Positions 1-11,282 of a stretch of 64,000 bases of DNA are shown here, piece after piece. Source of the DNA: Halomarinibacterium sp041392125. GTDB taxonomy: Bacteria > Bacteroidota > Bacteroidia > Flavobacteriales > Flavobacteriaceae. The stretch is taken from contig JAWKMR010000004.1 of NCBI GenBank assembly GCA_041392125.1, forward strand, positions 1-64,000, written 5' to 3'. Numbering within the stretch: position 1 is the stretch's first letter; the number at the start of each line of letters is the position of its first letter. The notes under the pieces were generated by a model. That model did no database searches. It was not told where the DNA came from and saw only the letters and a list, made by a program, of their open reading frames with translations. The translations under genes were made by a program, and so were the position numbers.

Positions 1-1009
1 GATAAAAAACAGCATTTTCTTGTTCATTATCAATGATGAATCCCTTAATAGAATTTAGGGAATTAAAAATAAAATGAGGATTCATCTGACTTCGTAAGGA
101 AGCTAGTTTTAATTCAACCAGATCTCTTTCATATTGAATATTCAATCTTTCAAGTTGATCCTTTTCCAGTTTTGCGTTTAGTAATTCTACATCTTGTTCT
201 AGTTTTTTTCGAACTTCTAGTTGTAGTTTTTCATTTTCTTCTAATTGATCAATAAGTTGACTATGAACTTCGTTTCGTTCATTTAAAATAAATTTTTGTT
301 TTTTTCCTAATCCTAATGAGAAAATAAAATTTTCCAAAACGTATCCAATGTATAAATAACTGTATGCTGGCTCTGGCGATAGTCCTTTACCTAAGTAATC
401 TAAGTAAAGAAGCAACGATAAAACAGAAAACACCAAGAGTATGAGTGATCCGATTATCATATAAAACTTTAAAGAATTGGGCGATTTAAAAAATAGAATA
501 TAGAGGAAAATACTTAAGATTAAAATATAAATAACAAAAACATAATATCCATTCCTTACGGGACTATAATCTCCTGAAAATAAATAATATATAAACTTTA
601 AAACACAAAAAACACCTATAATATATAGGGCTTTAATGATATACTTATTCCAACGGGGAAAATCTTCTTTAATATCTAAAAAATGGAAGGCAAATAAAAA
701 ATAAATAAAATAATAGGTTTCAGTATAAAGCTCACCATATTCTGGCCAAACCCCAAAAGGTCTAATAATTGATTTTAAAAAACCAGAATGTACATATTGT
801 ACTTGTGAAAGAATAATAAAGAACAAATACAAAGAATAAAATAAATAAGACTTGTTTTTATTCTGAAAATAGAGAAATACATGGTAGGCAGACAGTAATG
901 TTAACCCTCCAATGACAAAATCCAAAAAACCACTTTGATACGGGAATTCAAATAGATTTTCTGTATTCTGAATAACACCACTAAATAGCAAGGCGCTGTA
1001 CAAGGTCAT
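1..1009 (-). CDS. Sensor histidine kinase of LytS/YehU type, partial (C-terminus beyond window)
   Basis: Open frame read on the minus strand from an ATG at 1009 with no stop down to base 1, so the C-terminal ATPase part lies outside. The first ~210 codons are strongly hydrophobic with several predicted membrane helices. A coiled coil rich in E, K and Q follows (about residues 240-300), then the phosphoacceptor-region motif QMNPHFIFNSLNSIKGFI, diagnostic of the His_kinase (LytS/YpdA) family. It overlaps the 3' end of the response-regulator gene by 29 bases, so the pair is translationally coupled. Ligand unknown. Identity of the class is firm from the motif; the membrane topology is inferred. 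Confidence 0.9.
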   Translation of the reverse strand, partial: MTLYSALLFSGVIQNTENLFEFPYQSGFLDFVIGGLTLLSAYHVFLYFQNKNKSYLFYSLYLFFIILSQVQYVHSGFLKSIIRPFGVWPEYGELYTETYYFIYFLFAFHFLDIKEDFPRWNKYIIKALYIIGVFCVLKFIYYLFSGDYSPVRNGYYVFVIYILILSIFLYILFFKSPNSLKFYMIIGSLILLVFSVLSLLLYLDYLGKGLSPEPAYSYLYIGYVLENFIFSLGLGKKQKFILNERNEVHSQLIDQLEENEKLQLEVRKKLEQDVELLNAKLEKDQLERLNIQYERDLVELKLASLRSQMNPHFIFNSLNSIKGFIIDNEQENAVFY

Positions 1010-1721
1010 CTCTTTTTACCCTAGAAATAGGAATTCTTTGATTGTTTGACATGATTAAATAGTGACCTTCAACCCTAATATATTCTTTAATATGATGGAT
1101 ATTGACAACATAAGAATTATGCACCCTATAAAAACATTCATTTAGTAAATCTTTGACGACTTCTTTTAAGTTTTTGGTAATGACTTCATAACCCCCATTT
1201 TTTAGATGAAGTTCGGTATAATTACCATCCGACTTACAAAATATAATATCATCACTTTCTACAAAAATAGTTTTCCCCGATAACGGGATAGGGATTTTTT
1301 TGGAAGTGGGTACCTGAAAACTCTCAATGATTTTAGTGATTTCAAAACCTAAACCCTGTTTTTCCTTTTGCTTTACTATTTTAGCCACTGCCCGTTTTAA
1401 ATCGTCAGAATCTATGGGCTTTAACAAATAATCAATGGCATTTTCTTTAAATGCCGTAATAGCATAGTTATCATATGCTGTGGTAATTATAAGGTTAAAA
1501 TCGCGATAACGAAGTTCTTTCAAAAGTTGAAAACCATCCATCTCCGGCATTTCAATATCCAAAAAAACACAATCGGGCTTTAAATAATTAATGCCCGAAA
1601 TAGCCTCTTCAGGACTGGTAAAAGAGTCTATAATAGAAATTTCGGGACAAAACCGTTCTATTTCCCACTTAAGGTTTTTGATAGCATTTGCTTCATCATC
1701 TACTAAAATGGCTTTCAGCAT
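981..1721 (-). CDS. LytTR-family response regulator
   Basis: 246 aa. The receiver domain (about 1-120) shows the acidic pocket D8/D9, phosphoacceptor D55 in VFLDIEMPEMDG, T80/T81 and K101 followed by P. The C-terminal part (about 145-246) is a LytTR DNA-binding domain, recognisable from IIFCKSDGNYTELHL and the FYRVHNSYVVNI segment. Family members bind direct repeats upstream of their targets after phosphorylation by a LytS-like kinase. The kinase is the overlapping downstream gene, so this is a complete two-component operon. The regulated genes are not evident; the two exported proteins read divergently at 1984 are possible but unproven. Confidence 0.95.
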   Translation of the reverse strand: MLKAILVDDEANAIKNLKWEIERFCPEISIIDSFTSPEEAISGINYLKPDCVFLDIEMPEMDGFQLLKELRYRDFNLIITTAYDNYAITAFKENAIDYLLKPIDSDDLKRAVAKIVKQKEKQGLGFEITKIIESFQVPTSKKIPIPLSGKTIFVESDDIIFCKSDGNYTELHLKNGGYEVITKNLKEVVKDLLNECFYRVHNSYVVNIHHIKEYIRVEGHYLIMSNNQRIPISRVKRDDLVQRLAI

Positions 1722-1983
1722 AAGTGATTCTATATCAATTAAGTTATAAAGATACTAACAAGATTTTTAAAATATCGATACCTATTGGTAAACGGTGCCA
1801 TGTTAAGTATCCATGGTACAATAAATTGTATCTCTGACTTAATGTTATTAAAAATATATTTCAATTCATCCATGCTCAATTTTTTACCATAGATACATTC
1901 ATAGTATACAATTAGACAAAACAAATTTATTAAAATGCTGAAGTATATACATTTATGATAAATAATTCAAAAAGTATCGAAAA

Positions 1984-2898
1984 ATGAAAACAAAACGTGT
2001 TCTTTTTACCCTTTTACTCCTTGGTTTACTAACAGTACCCTCTTCACACGCACAGCTATTAAAAAAAATTAAGAAAAAAGCAGAAAATGCAGTGGAAAGA
2101 ACCATATTAAACAAGACCGATGAAAAAGTTTCCAAAAAGACGGGAGACGTAATTGATGATACCACAGATGGAAAGAAAAAGGAAAAAGGGGAAACCCAAG
2201 ATAATGAGACTGAAAATGAGTCTTCCAACACTAAACCCACCAAAGAAGAAAAAGAAGCCCAAGAAACTAAAATGGGGAACTTCTTTGGCGGTGGCTTGGA
2301 GGAAATTAGAGATACCTATTCCTTTTCGTATAGTTTAGTCTATCAGCTTACAACCAAAAAAGAATCGATGTCACTGGTGTATTTACTGGAGCCGGATGCG
2401 GACTACTTTGGAAATAAAATGGTAGAGAAACAAACGGAACAACTCATGGTGTACGATTTTAAAAAGAATGCCATGGTCACTTTTATGGACAATGGGCAGC
2501 AAAAAATGGCCATGAAAATGAAAATGCCCAACCTGCAAAAGTCTGAAAAGAAATTTGGAAAAAAAATTATACCGGAGGAGGAAGATGTTGAAATAGTTCC
2601 CATAAAAGGAAAAACTATTCTAGGGTATCCATGTGATGGATACCAGGTAACATCAAAAGATGGTGTAGGAAAATTTTGGGTCACCAACGATGCACCGGTG
2701 ACCATAATGGAAGTGTATGCCAATTTTAAATCCCTTCCAAAAAGTGCCCGTAATTATCCTATCACCGAAAAATCCTTAATCCTTGAAATGAATTATGTAG
2801 CCAACAAAGGCACCAAGGATAATATGGAAATGGTGTGTACCCAACTTACTGAAAAAGAAGTGAAAATTCATAAAAAAGACTATCAATCTGGATTTTAA
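1984..2898 (+). CDS. Exported DUF4412-like protein
   Basis: 304 aa. The N-terminal signal peptide (about residues 1-23) ends in SSHAQ. A highly charged K/E/T-rich linker follows (about 30-95) that looks disordered. The rest resembles DUF4412: it contains a methionine-rich stretch reading MVTFMDNGQQKMAMKMKM, followed by a segment built like a GxKTILGYPCDGY strand-turn. DUF4412 proteins are periplasmic or surface proteins of unknown function, common in Bacteroidota. The next gene is 17 bases downstream on the same strand and probably co-transcribed. Family assignment is moderately sure; function unknown. Confidence 0.75.
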   Translation: MKTKRVLFTLLLLGLLTVPSSHAQLLKKIKKKAENAVERTILNKTDEKVSKKTGDVIDDTTDGKKKEKGETQDNETENESSNTKPTKEEKEAQETKMGNFFGGGLEEIRDTYSFSYSLVYQLTTKKESMSLVYLLEPDADYFGNKMVEKQTEQLMVYDFKKNAMVTFMDNGQQKMAMKMKMPNLQKSEKKFGKKIIPEEEDVEIVPIKGKTILGYPCDGYQVTSKDGVGKFWVTNDAPVTIMEVYANFKSLPKSARNYPITEKSLILEMNYVANKGTKDNMEMVCTQLTEKEVKIHKKDYQSGF

Positions 2899-2915
2899 AA
2901 TACAATACATATATT

Positions 2916-3767
2916 ATGAAAGTTAAATTTATTTTTATTTTTTGTTTGTTTTTAGGAGTAAGCTTGCAAATTGTTGGTCAAACCCCGGTACCTGAAGATT
3001 TATTTGATATGTATGATGGGGATGAAGTGGAAGAAGAAGGTTTAGAGAAAAACACTAACCCTGAAAACAAGGGCATCAAATTACCCAATGATCAGGAATT
3101 AAAAAATATTATGACGGTAATGGAAAACGCAGGAGCCCTGGGAGGTATTTTTTCCAATGCAATATCTTCAGGTGAAATGATTCTAGGTCGGGATTGTTCA
3201 AGTACCTATGTATGTATGTATAATACTGTAAAAAAAATGATCTCTATTTATGGTTATGAACACATCCTAAAATTTGGAGATGGTGGACCTGAAGGACTTA
3301 CATGTGTTCAAGAAAAATCTGTATTGGAAGATTATGCTATGTTTCTGTTATCTATGAACCTTGACCTTTATTGCATAGAACACCTTAGGGGAAATGAAGG
3401 AGAAGATGGAGAAGATTGGACCCATACAACATTGACTGATGAAGAGATTATTGATGCCATGCTTGCCATGGGGCAAGCCTATATGGACTCTGGAGGTGCC
3501 TTGCCATCGATTGCTAATTATCAAGATACTTACTTAAAGGCAGACCCTTATTGTACAAATGATTTAGGTATAATAGATCCGGGGCCAGGTGAAAATAAAA
3601 AAACGGGGTGCTCTTGTGGGGAATATACAGGTACCCTTGATTTATATCAGAGAGATTTAGTAGTTGGAGATATAAAAAATCTTATTGATCAAATGAATCC
3701 CCTTTGGCAAGCCCAAAAAGCCGTAGAGATTAATAGACGTTTAAAGGAATTGCCTTGTAATAACTAA
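2916..3767 (+). CDS. Exported protein of unknown function
   Basis: 283 aa with a clear signal peptide ending about residue 21 (VGQ). I do not recognise a family. It has an acidic N-terminal segment after cleavage, at least six cysteines (for example in RDCSSTYVCMYN and GCSCGEYTG) that could form disulfides in the periplasm, and no membrane helix after the signal. It lies 17 bases behind the DUF4412-like gene and is followed by a strong terminator, so the two form a small transcription unit that may encode an interacting pair. Confidence 0.7.
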   Translation: MKVKFIFIFCLFLGVSLQIVGQTPVPEDLFDMYDGDEVEEEGLEKNTNPENKGIKLPNDQELKNIMTVMENAGALGGIFSNAISSGEMILGRDCSSTYVCMYNTVKKMISIYGYEHILKFGDGGPEGLTCVQEKSVLEDYAMFLLSMNLDLYCIEHLRGNEGEDGEDWTHTTLTDEEIIDAMLAMGQAYMDSGGALPSIANYQDTYLKADPYCTNDLGIIDPGPGENKKTGCSCGEYTGTLDLYQRDLVVGDIKNLIDQMNPLWQAQKAVEINRRLKELPCNN

Positions 3768-3786
3768 CCCAATTTATTACAAACAA

Positions 3787-3809
3787 AAAGGGGACTTAAA
3801 GTCCCCTTT
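3787..3809. terminator. Bidirectional rho-independent terminator
   Basis: Perfect inverted repeat: 11-base arms around GGGGACTT, flanked by A-rich sequence on the left and T-rich on the right. It sits between the convergent genes ending at 3767 and 3825 and can serve both. Confidence 0.85.
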
Positions 3810-3824
3810 GCTATTTTAAAAACT

Positions 3825-5429
3825 TTATTTTTTAAGTATTTTTTTATGTAAAACTTTACCCTCTATAGACAATCTAACAAGGTATATTCCTTCAGATAAT
3901 GGAGAAACATCTATGTTAAAAGTAGTATCTGGATTACTCATCACTATCACTCTATTACCTAACATATCATAAATTTCAACTTCACTTATTGTTATTGTAT
4001 TAGATGCTATAGTAAGAACATCTTTAACAGGATTTGGATATATATTTATACCGTATTCGGCAAAATCTTCTATACCTAAAATAATTAGTGTAATCGTAAC
4101 CGGAAAAGGATCACTCAAACAATCATTTACAATATTTACTGCCCAATAGGTGGCACCATCTACCAATAGGGTTCCTGCCGGAAGTGCATTGGTATTTGCC
4201 AAGGCATCGGCCTCTGTAGCAAACCAGGTGACCGTAGGAGGGTCAACCACAATATCTTCTATAGTAGCTCCTTCATTAAAGGTTTGATTGGCATCACCTG
4301 TGGGTGTTGGAGGAGGGGTACATAAAACCGTTACCGTAACAGCAAATGGGTCACTTAAACAATCACCTACAATATTCACTGCCCAATAAGTAGTACCATC
4401 TACTAAAAGCGTATTGTTTGGTAAGGGATTGGTGTTTGCCAAAGCATCGGCTTCTGTGGCAAACCAGGTAACCGTAGGAGGAGTAATGACAATATCTGCT
4501 AAGGTAGCTCCTTCATTAAAGGTCTGAGTAGCATCTCCGGTAGGCGTTGGAGGAGGTGTACATGGTGATAAATTGAGTCTCCCAAAATAATGGGTTTGGC
4601 CTGCAGAAATATTGGTAGTTGTTCCGGTTCCAGGATTTAAAATATGAACACCGGCGGCATTCGAAATTAAAATATTTCCATCTCCTAGTTGTGCAACCCC
4701 ACGTAAACTCCCTTGTGTACCCCAATAATTAAGAATAGAACCATCACTTTCTGCAAACTCATACAAACCTGAATCATTAGGTGTTGCTACACTAAAAACT
4801 GCAGCATAAACCGAATTATTTGTCGTATTCTGTTCTATTTGCTGAATAAAATTAACGACTCCGGTCCCTACAATATCGCCTAAAATATTTCCACTATAAT
4901 CCCTTCGCTCAATTTTAGTTTCTGTTGCACCAATGTATGAAACATATACTTCAGTTCCGGTATCAATAATATCAAAGGAAGAACCAATACTTGAAGTATT
5001 CAAAAAACCCAGATTATTGCCATCCAAATCGAATCGAATGATAGCATCTCCTGGAGCTCCATTAGCAGTTCCTGCATTTGTAAGCCAAACTTCAGTATTA
5101 TTTATCACAGCCATCCCTTTAATGTTATCCATGCCACCACTAATAGTGCTAACATAGTTTCCATCCAAATCAAATCGGTCTATGCGGTCACCAATTTGAT
5201 CACTAACCCAAATTTCTTCATTTACTTGAATAATACCTTTTGGAGTTCCAGGACTCAAAGGTGTTAAATCAATAAAAGTAGGGTCGATAATACTCCCATC
5301 GTTAGGGTCAAGTAATACTACAAAAGGCTCTTGAAGTACAGCTATTCGCTCTTGTGCTTTTAAAGAAAATGTATTAAAAAAAAATATTATCAATAAGAAA
5401 ATAACGGAGGTAAAATATTTCTGTTTCAT
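3825..5429 (-). CDS. T9SS-exported beta-propeller-like protein with tandem Ig-like modules
   Basis: 534 aa. Signal peptide about 1-25 (ends LKAQ). Residues about 28-290 contain repeated F/LDLDGN motifs typical of NHL/SMP-30-like beta-propellers. Then come two near-identical 80-residue modules beginning with PPTPTGDATQTFNEGAT and containing TVTWFATEADALANTN and TTYWAVNIVGDCLSDPF, an Ig-like repeat often seen in Bacteroidota surface proteins. The last ~75 residues form a T9SS type A sorting domain (IYPNPVKDVLTI ... EGIYLVRL ... KKILKK). The protein is therefore expected to be secreted or cell-surface attached by T9SS. Ligand unknown. Single-gene unit on the minus strand ending at a shared terminator. 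Confidence 0.85.
   Translation of the reverse strand: MKQKYFTSVIFLLIIFFFNTFSLKAQERIAVLQEPFVVLLDPNDGSIIDPTFIDLTPLSPGTPKGIIQVNEEIWVSDQIGDRIDRFDLDGNYVSTISGGMDNIKGMAVINNTEVWLTNAGTANGAPGDAIIRFDLDGNNLGFLNTSSIGSSFDIIDTGTEVYVSYIGATETKIERRDYSGNILGDIVGTGVVNFIQQIEQNTTNNSVYAAVFSVATPNDSGLYEFAESDGSILNYWGTQGSLRGVAQLGDGNILISNAAGVHILNPGTGTTTNISAGQTHYFGRLNLSPCTPPPTPTGDATQTFNEGATLADIVITPPTVTWFATEADALANTNPLPNNTLLVDGTTYWAVNIVGDCLSDPFAVTVTVLCTPPPTPTGDANQTFNEGATIEDIVVDPPTVTWFATEADALANTNALPAGTLLVDGATYWAVNIVNDCLSDPFPVTITLIILGIEDFAEYGINIYPNPVKDVLTIASNTITISEVEIYDMLGNRVIVMSNPDTTFNIDVSPLSEGIYLVRLSIEGKVLHKKILKK
4081..4560 (-). repeat. Tandem 240-bp duplication inside the T9SS protein gene
   Basis: Two adjacent copies (4081-4320 and 4321-4560) align without a gap over an exact 240-base period (80 codons), with most bases identical and the best conservation around the TWFATEADALANTN codons. 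This is a recent or gene-converted module duplication. Confidence 0.9.
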
Positions 5430-5479
5430 AATAAGTATAGTTTAGATGAAATGAAATATACAAAAAATAATGCATAAAA

Positions 5480-5503
5480 AAACCCCGCTTAGTAGCGGGG
5501 TTT
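5480..5503 (-). terminator. rRNA operon terminator
   Basis: GC-rich hairpin with 10-base arms (AAACCCCGCT / AGCGGGGTTT, 4-base loop), followed on the minus strand by a T run. It lies directly beyond the 5S gene. Confidence 0.9.
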
Positions 5504-5507
5504 AAAA

Positions 5508-5617
5508 GAAGGCGGCGACCTACTTTTCCACATTGCTGCAGTATCATCGGCGCAGTCGGGCTTAACTTCCCTGTTCGGAATGGTAAGGGGTGAGCCCCGA
5601 CGCTGTAACCACCTTAG
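5508..5617 (-). rRNA. rrf: 5S ribosomal RNA
   Basis: On the minus strand the sequence contains the universal 5S core CATTCCGAACAGGGAAGTTA and complementary 5' and 3' ends (GGTGGTTACAGCG at the start, GTCGCCGCC near the end). Length about 110 nt is normal. Ends are placed to within a few bases. Last gene of the rRNA operon. Confidence 0.95.
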
Positions 5618-5652
5618 TTTTGAGTGAGCAGTAAGACTATTTACTATTCACT

Positions 5653-5670
5653 GTCACGCATTGGCGTGAC
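5653..5670 (-). other. Hairpin in the 23S-5S spacer
   Basis: Perfect inverted repeat GTCACGC / GCGTGAC with a 4-base loop, between 23S and 5S. A second hairpin (CTCCCCTC / GAGGGGAG, 5743-5762) lies right at the 23S 3' end. Both are plausible RNase processing stems; this role is inferred from position. Confidence 0.5.
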
Positions 5671-5764
5671 CAATATCTTAACATAGAGGAAAAAGGGATA
5701 CGATAAAAAAACAATGTATTTGTAATGAGCAAAAGAGTTGCCCTCCCCTCCTAAGAGGGGAGAT

Positions 5765-8590
<2,826 letters not shown>

Positions 8591-8787
8591 TTGTACTTTT
8601 TTGCTCTTTTAATGAGTTTACATTATAGCTAAAAACTTTTAAAAAAGTCTTTAACTGAAAAAATTGCTTTTCTCGTATTTCTTTTTCCAATATGTCAATG
8701 AACTGTGGCGAATCGCCACCGATAAATACTATCAGCGACCATTCTGCAATACCTCTGTGATAATATTTATTATCGCAAGGCATCGCC

Positions 8788-8864
8788 TGGTGGAGAATAA
8801 GGGAGTCGAACCCTTGACCTCCTGCGTGCAAGGCAGGCGCTCTAGCCAGCTGAGCTAATTCCCC
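8788..8864 (-). tRNA. tRNA-Ala (anticodon TGC)
   Basis: 77 nt including an encoded 3' CCA. Acceptor GGGGAAT pairs with ATTCTCC, discriminator A, T-arm GGTTCGACTCC, anticodon loop CTTGCAC (TGC). It lies in the 16S-23S spacer with tRNA-Ile, the usual arrangement. CCA is encoded here but not in the neighbouring tRNA-Ile. Confidence 0.97.
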
Positions 8865-9001
8865 GTAATCGATTTCAGATTGTTGAAGTACGATTAACGA
8901 TTGTTGAACTCTCTCAACTTCTAAAAAATCTCTTTTCTATTTTTTTAATGAACGTTTTAAAATCAAAAATCTATATTCATAAATCCTTAATCCTAAATTT
9001 G

Positions 9002-9075
9002 TAGTCTCAGGCAGACTCGAACTGCCGACCTCTACATTATCAGTGTAGCGCTCTAACCAGCTGAGCTATGAGACT
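9002..9075 (-). tRNA. tRNA-Ile (anticodon GAT)
   Basis: 74 nt without encoded CCA. Acceptor AGTCTCA pairs with TGAGACT, discriminator A; D-arm GCTCAGCTGGTTAGAGC; anticodon loop CTGATAA; T-arm GGCAG-TTCGAGT-CTGCC. First tRNA after 16S in the transcript. Confidence 0.97.
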
Positions 9076-9079
9076 TGAG

Positions 9080-9111
9080 CAGTCTTCAGTATTCAGTAAT
9101 CAGTCATCAGT
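9080..9111. repeat. Heptanucleotide tandem repeat in the rRNA spacer
   Basis: Four and a half units of a 7-base repeat starting CAGT (CAGTCTT, CAGTATT, CAGTAAT, CAGTCAT, CAGT), immediately 5' of tRNA-Ile in the transcript, between it and 16S. The period is exact although the last three bases of each unit vary. Confidence 0.8.
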
Positions 9112-9212
9112 TTTGATATACTGACTCCAATGCTTTAGACTAAAATTTAAAATTGACAGCTAGACCAAGCAGAAAAATTATAGATCTCTTCAGACCTCTT
9201 GCGTAACTTCTC

Positions 9213-10730
<1,518 letters not shown>

Positions 10731-10936
10731 ATTCTTAAATATTCTCAAATCACAACAAAAAGCCCTCAAATTTATCTCAGGTTCTCTACTTAGTCTAGTT
10801 TTAATTTCGTCTGAAATACAATCCCGAAAGATCATATTCCTACGCTGTCAATTTCAATATATCAATGAACTCTTTATTTATTCCTAACGCTACTGGGAAA
10901 CTCGTGATTCTTATTCACTCATCCTTTTTGCGGGTG

Positions 10937-10966
10937 CAAATGTAATACTATTTTTTTATCCTGCAA
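10937..10966 (-). promoter_or_regulatory. rRNA promoter P2 (Bacteroidota type)
   Basis: On the minus strand TTG (10964-10966), a 19-base spacer, then TACATTTG (10937-10944), matching the Bacteroidota -33 TTG / -7 TAnnTTTG consensus. Predicted start lies about 200 bases before 16S. With P1 and the thrS promoter this accounts for most of the gene-free stretch 10731-11282; I see nothing else there. Confidence 0.75.
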
Positions 10967-11039
10967 TTCTTTTTAAAGTATTTTTTAAAAAAAGTTTTTA
11001 GATTAATTACAAGAGCGTATTTTGCTTCAAAAGCGGCTG

Positions 11040-11069
11040 CAAAGATAATTTGGTTTAGCAGATTCGCAA
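11040..11069 (-). promoter_or_regulatory. rRNA promoter P1 (Bacteroidota type)
   Basis: On the minus strand TTTG ending at 11067, a 19-base spacer, then TATCTTTG (11040-11047). It has the same spacing as P2, 103 bases further upstream, giving tandem rRNA promoters. Confidence 0.75.
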
Positions 11070-11231
11070 ATAAATTTGCAAACATTTTAGCGCTTTTTTT
11101 TATAAAAAATATAAGTACCTGAAAAGCAAAGGAGAAAAAATTTCAGCTTTCAAATAATTTATTTTACCTATATATATTACCTAATTTTTAAAAAAATCAC
11201 CGGGGTAGTTTTTAAAACTATTTATGGAGTA

Positions 11232-11262
11232 TTGTAAAACGAATTTAGTAGTAGTATCTTTG
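11232..11262 (+). promoter_or_regulatory. thrS operon promoter
   Basis: TTG (11232-11234), 20-base spacer, TATCTTTG (11255-11262), consensus for the Bacteroidota primary sigma factor. It predicts a short leader of roughly 15 bases before the thrS ATG at 11283, too short for a T-box or other attenuator. Confidence 0.75.
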
Positions 11263-11282
11263 CCCCCTAATTTTTTCAGAAA

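Noticed and set aside
1739..1924. Possible 61-codon gene on the minus strand
   Set aside because: No family features; it lies in the divergent intergenic region and looks like a chance open frame.
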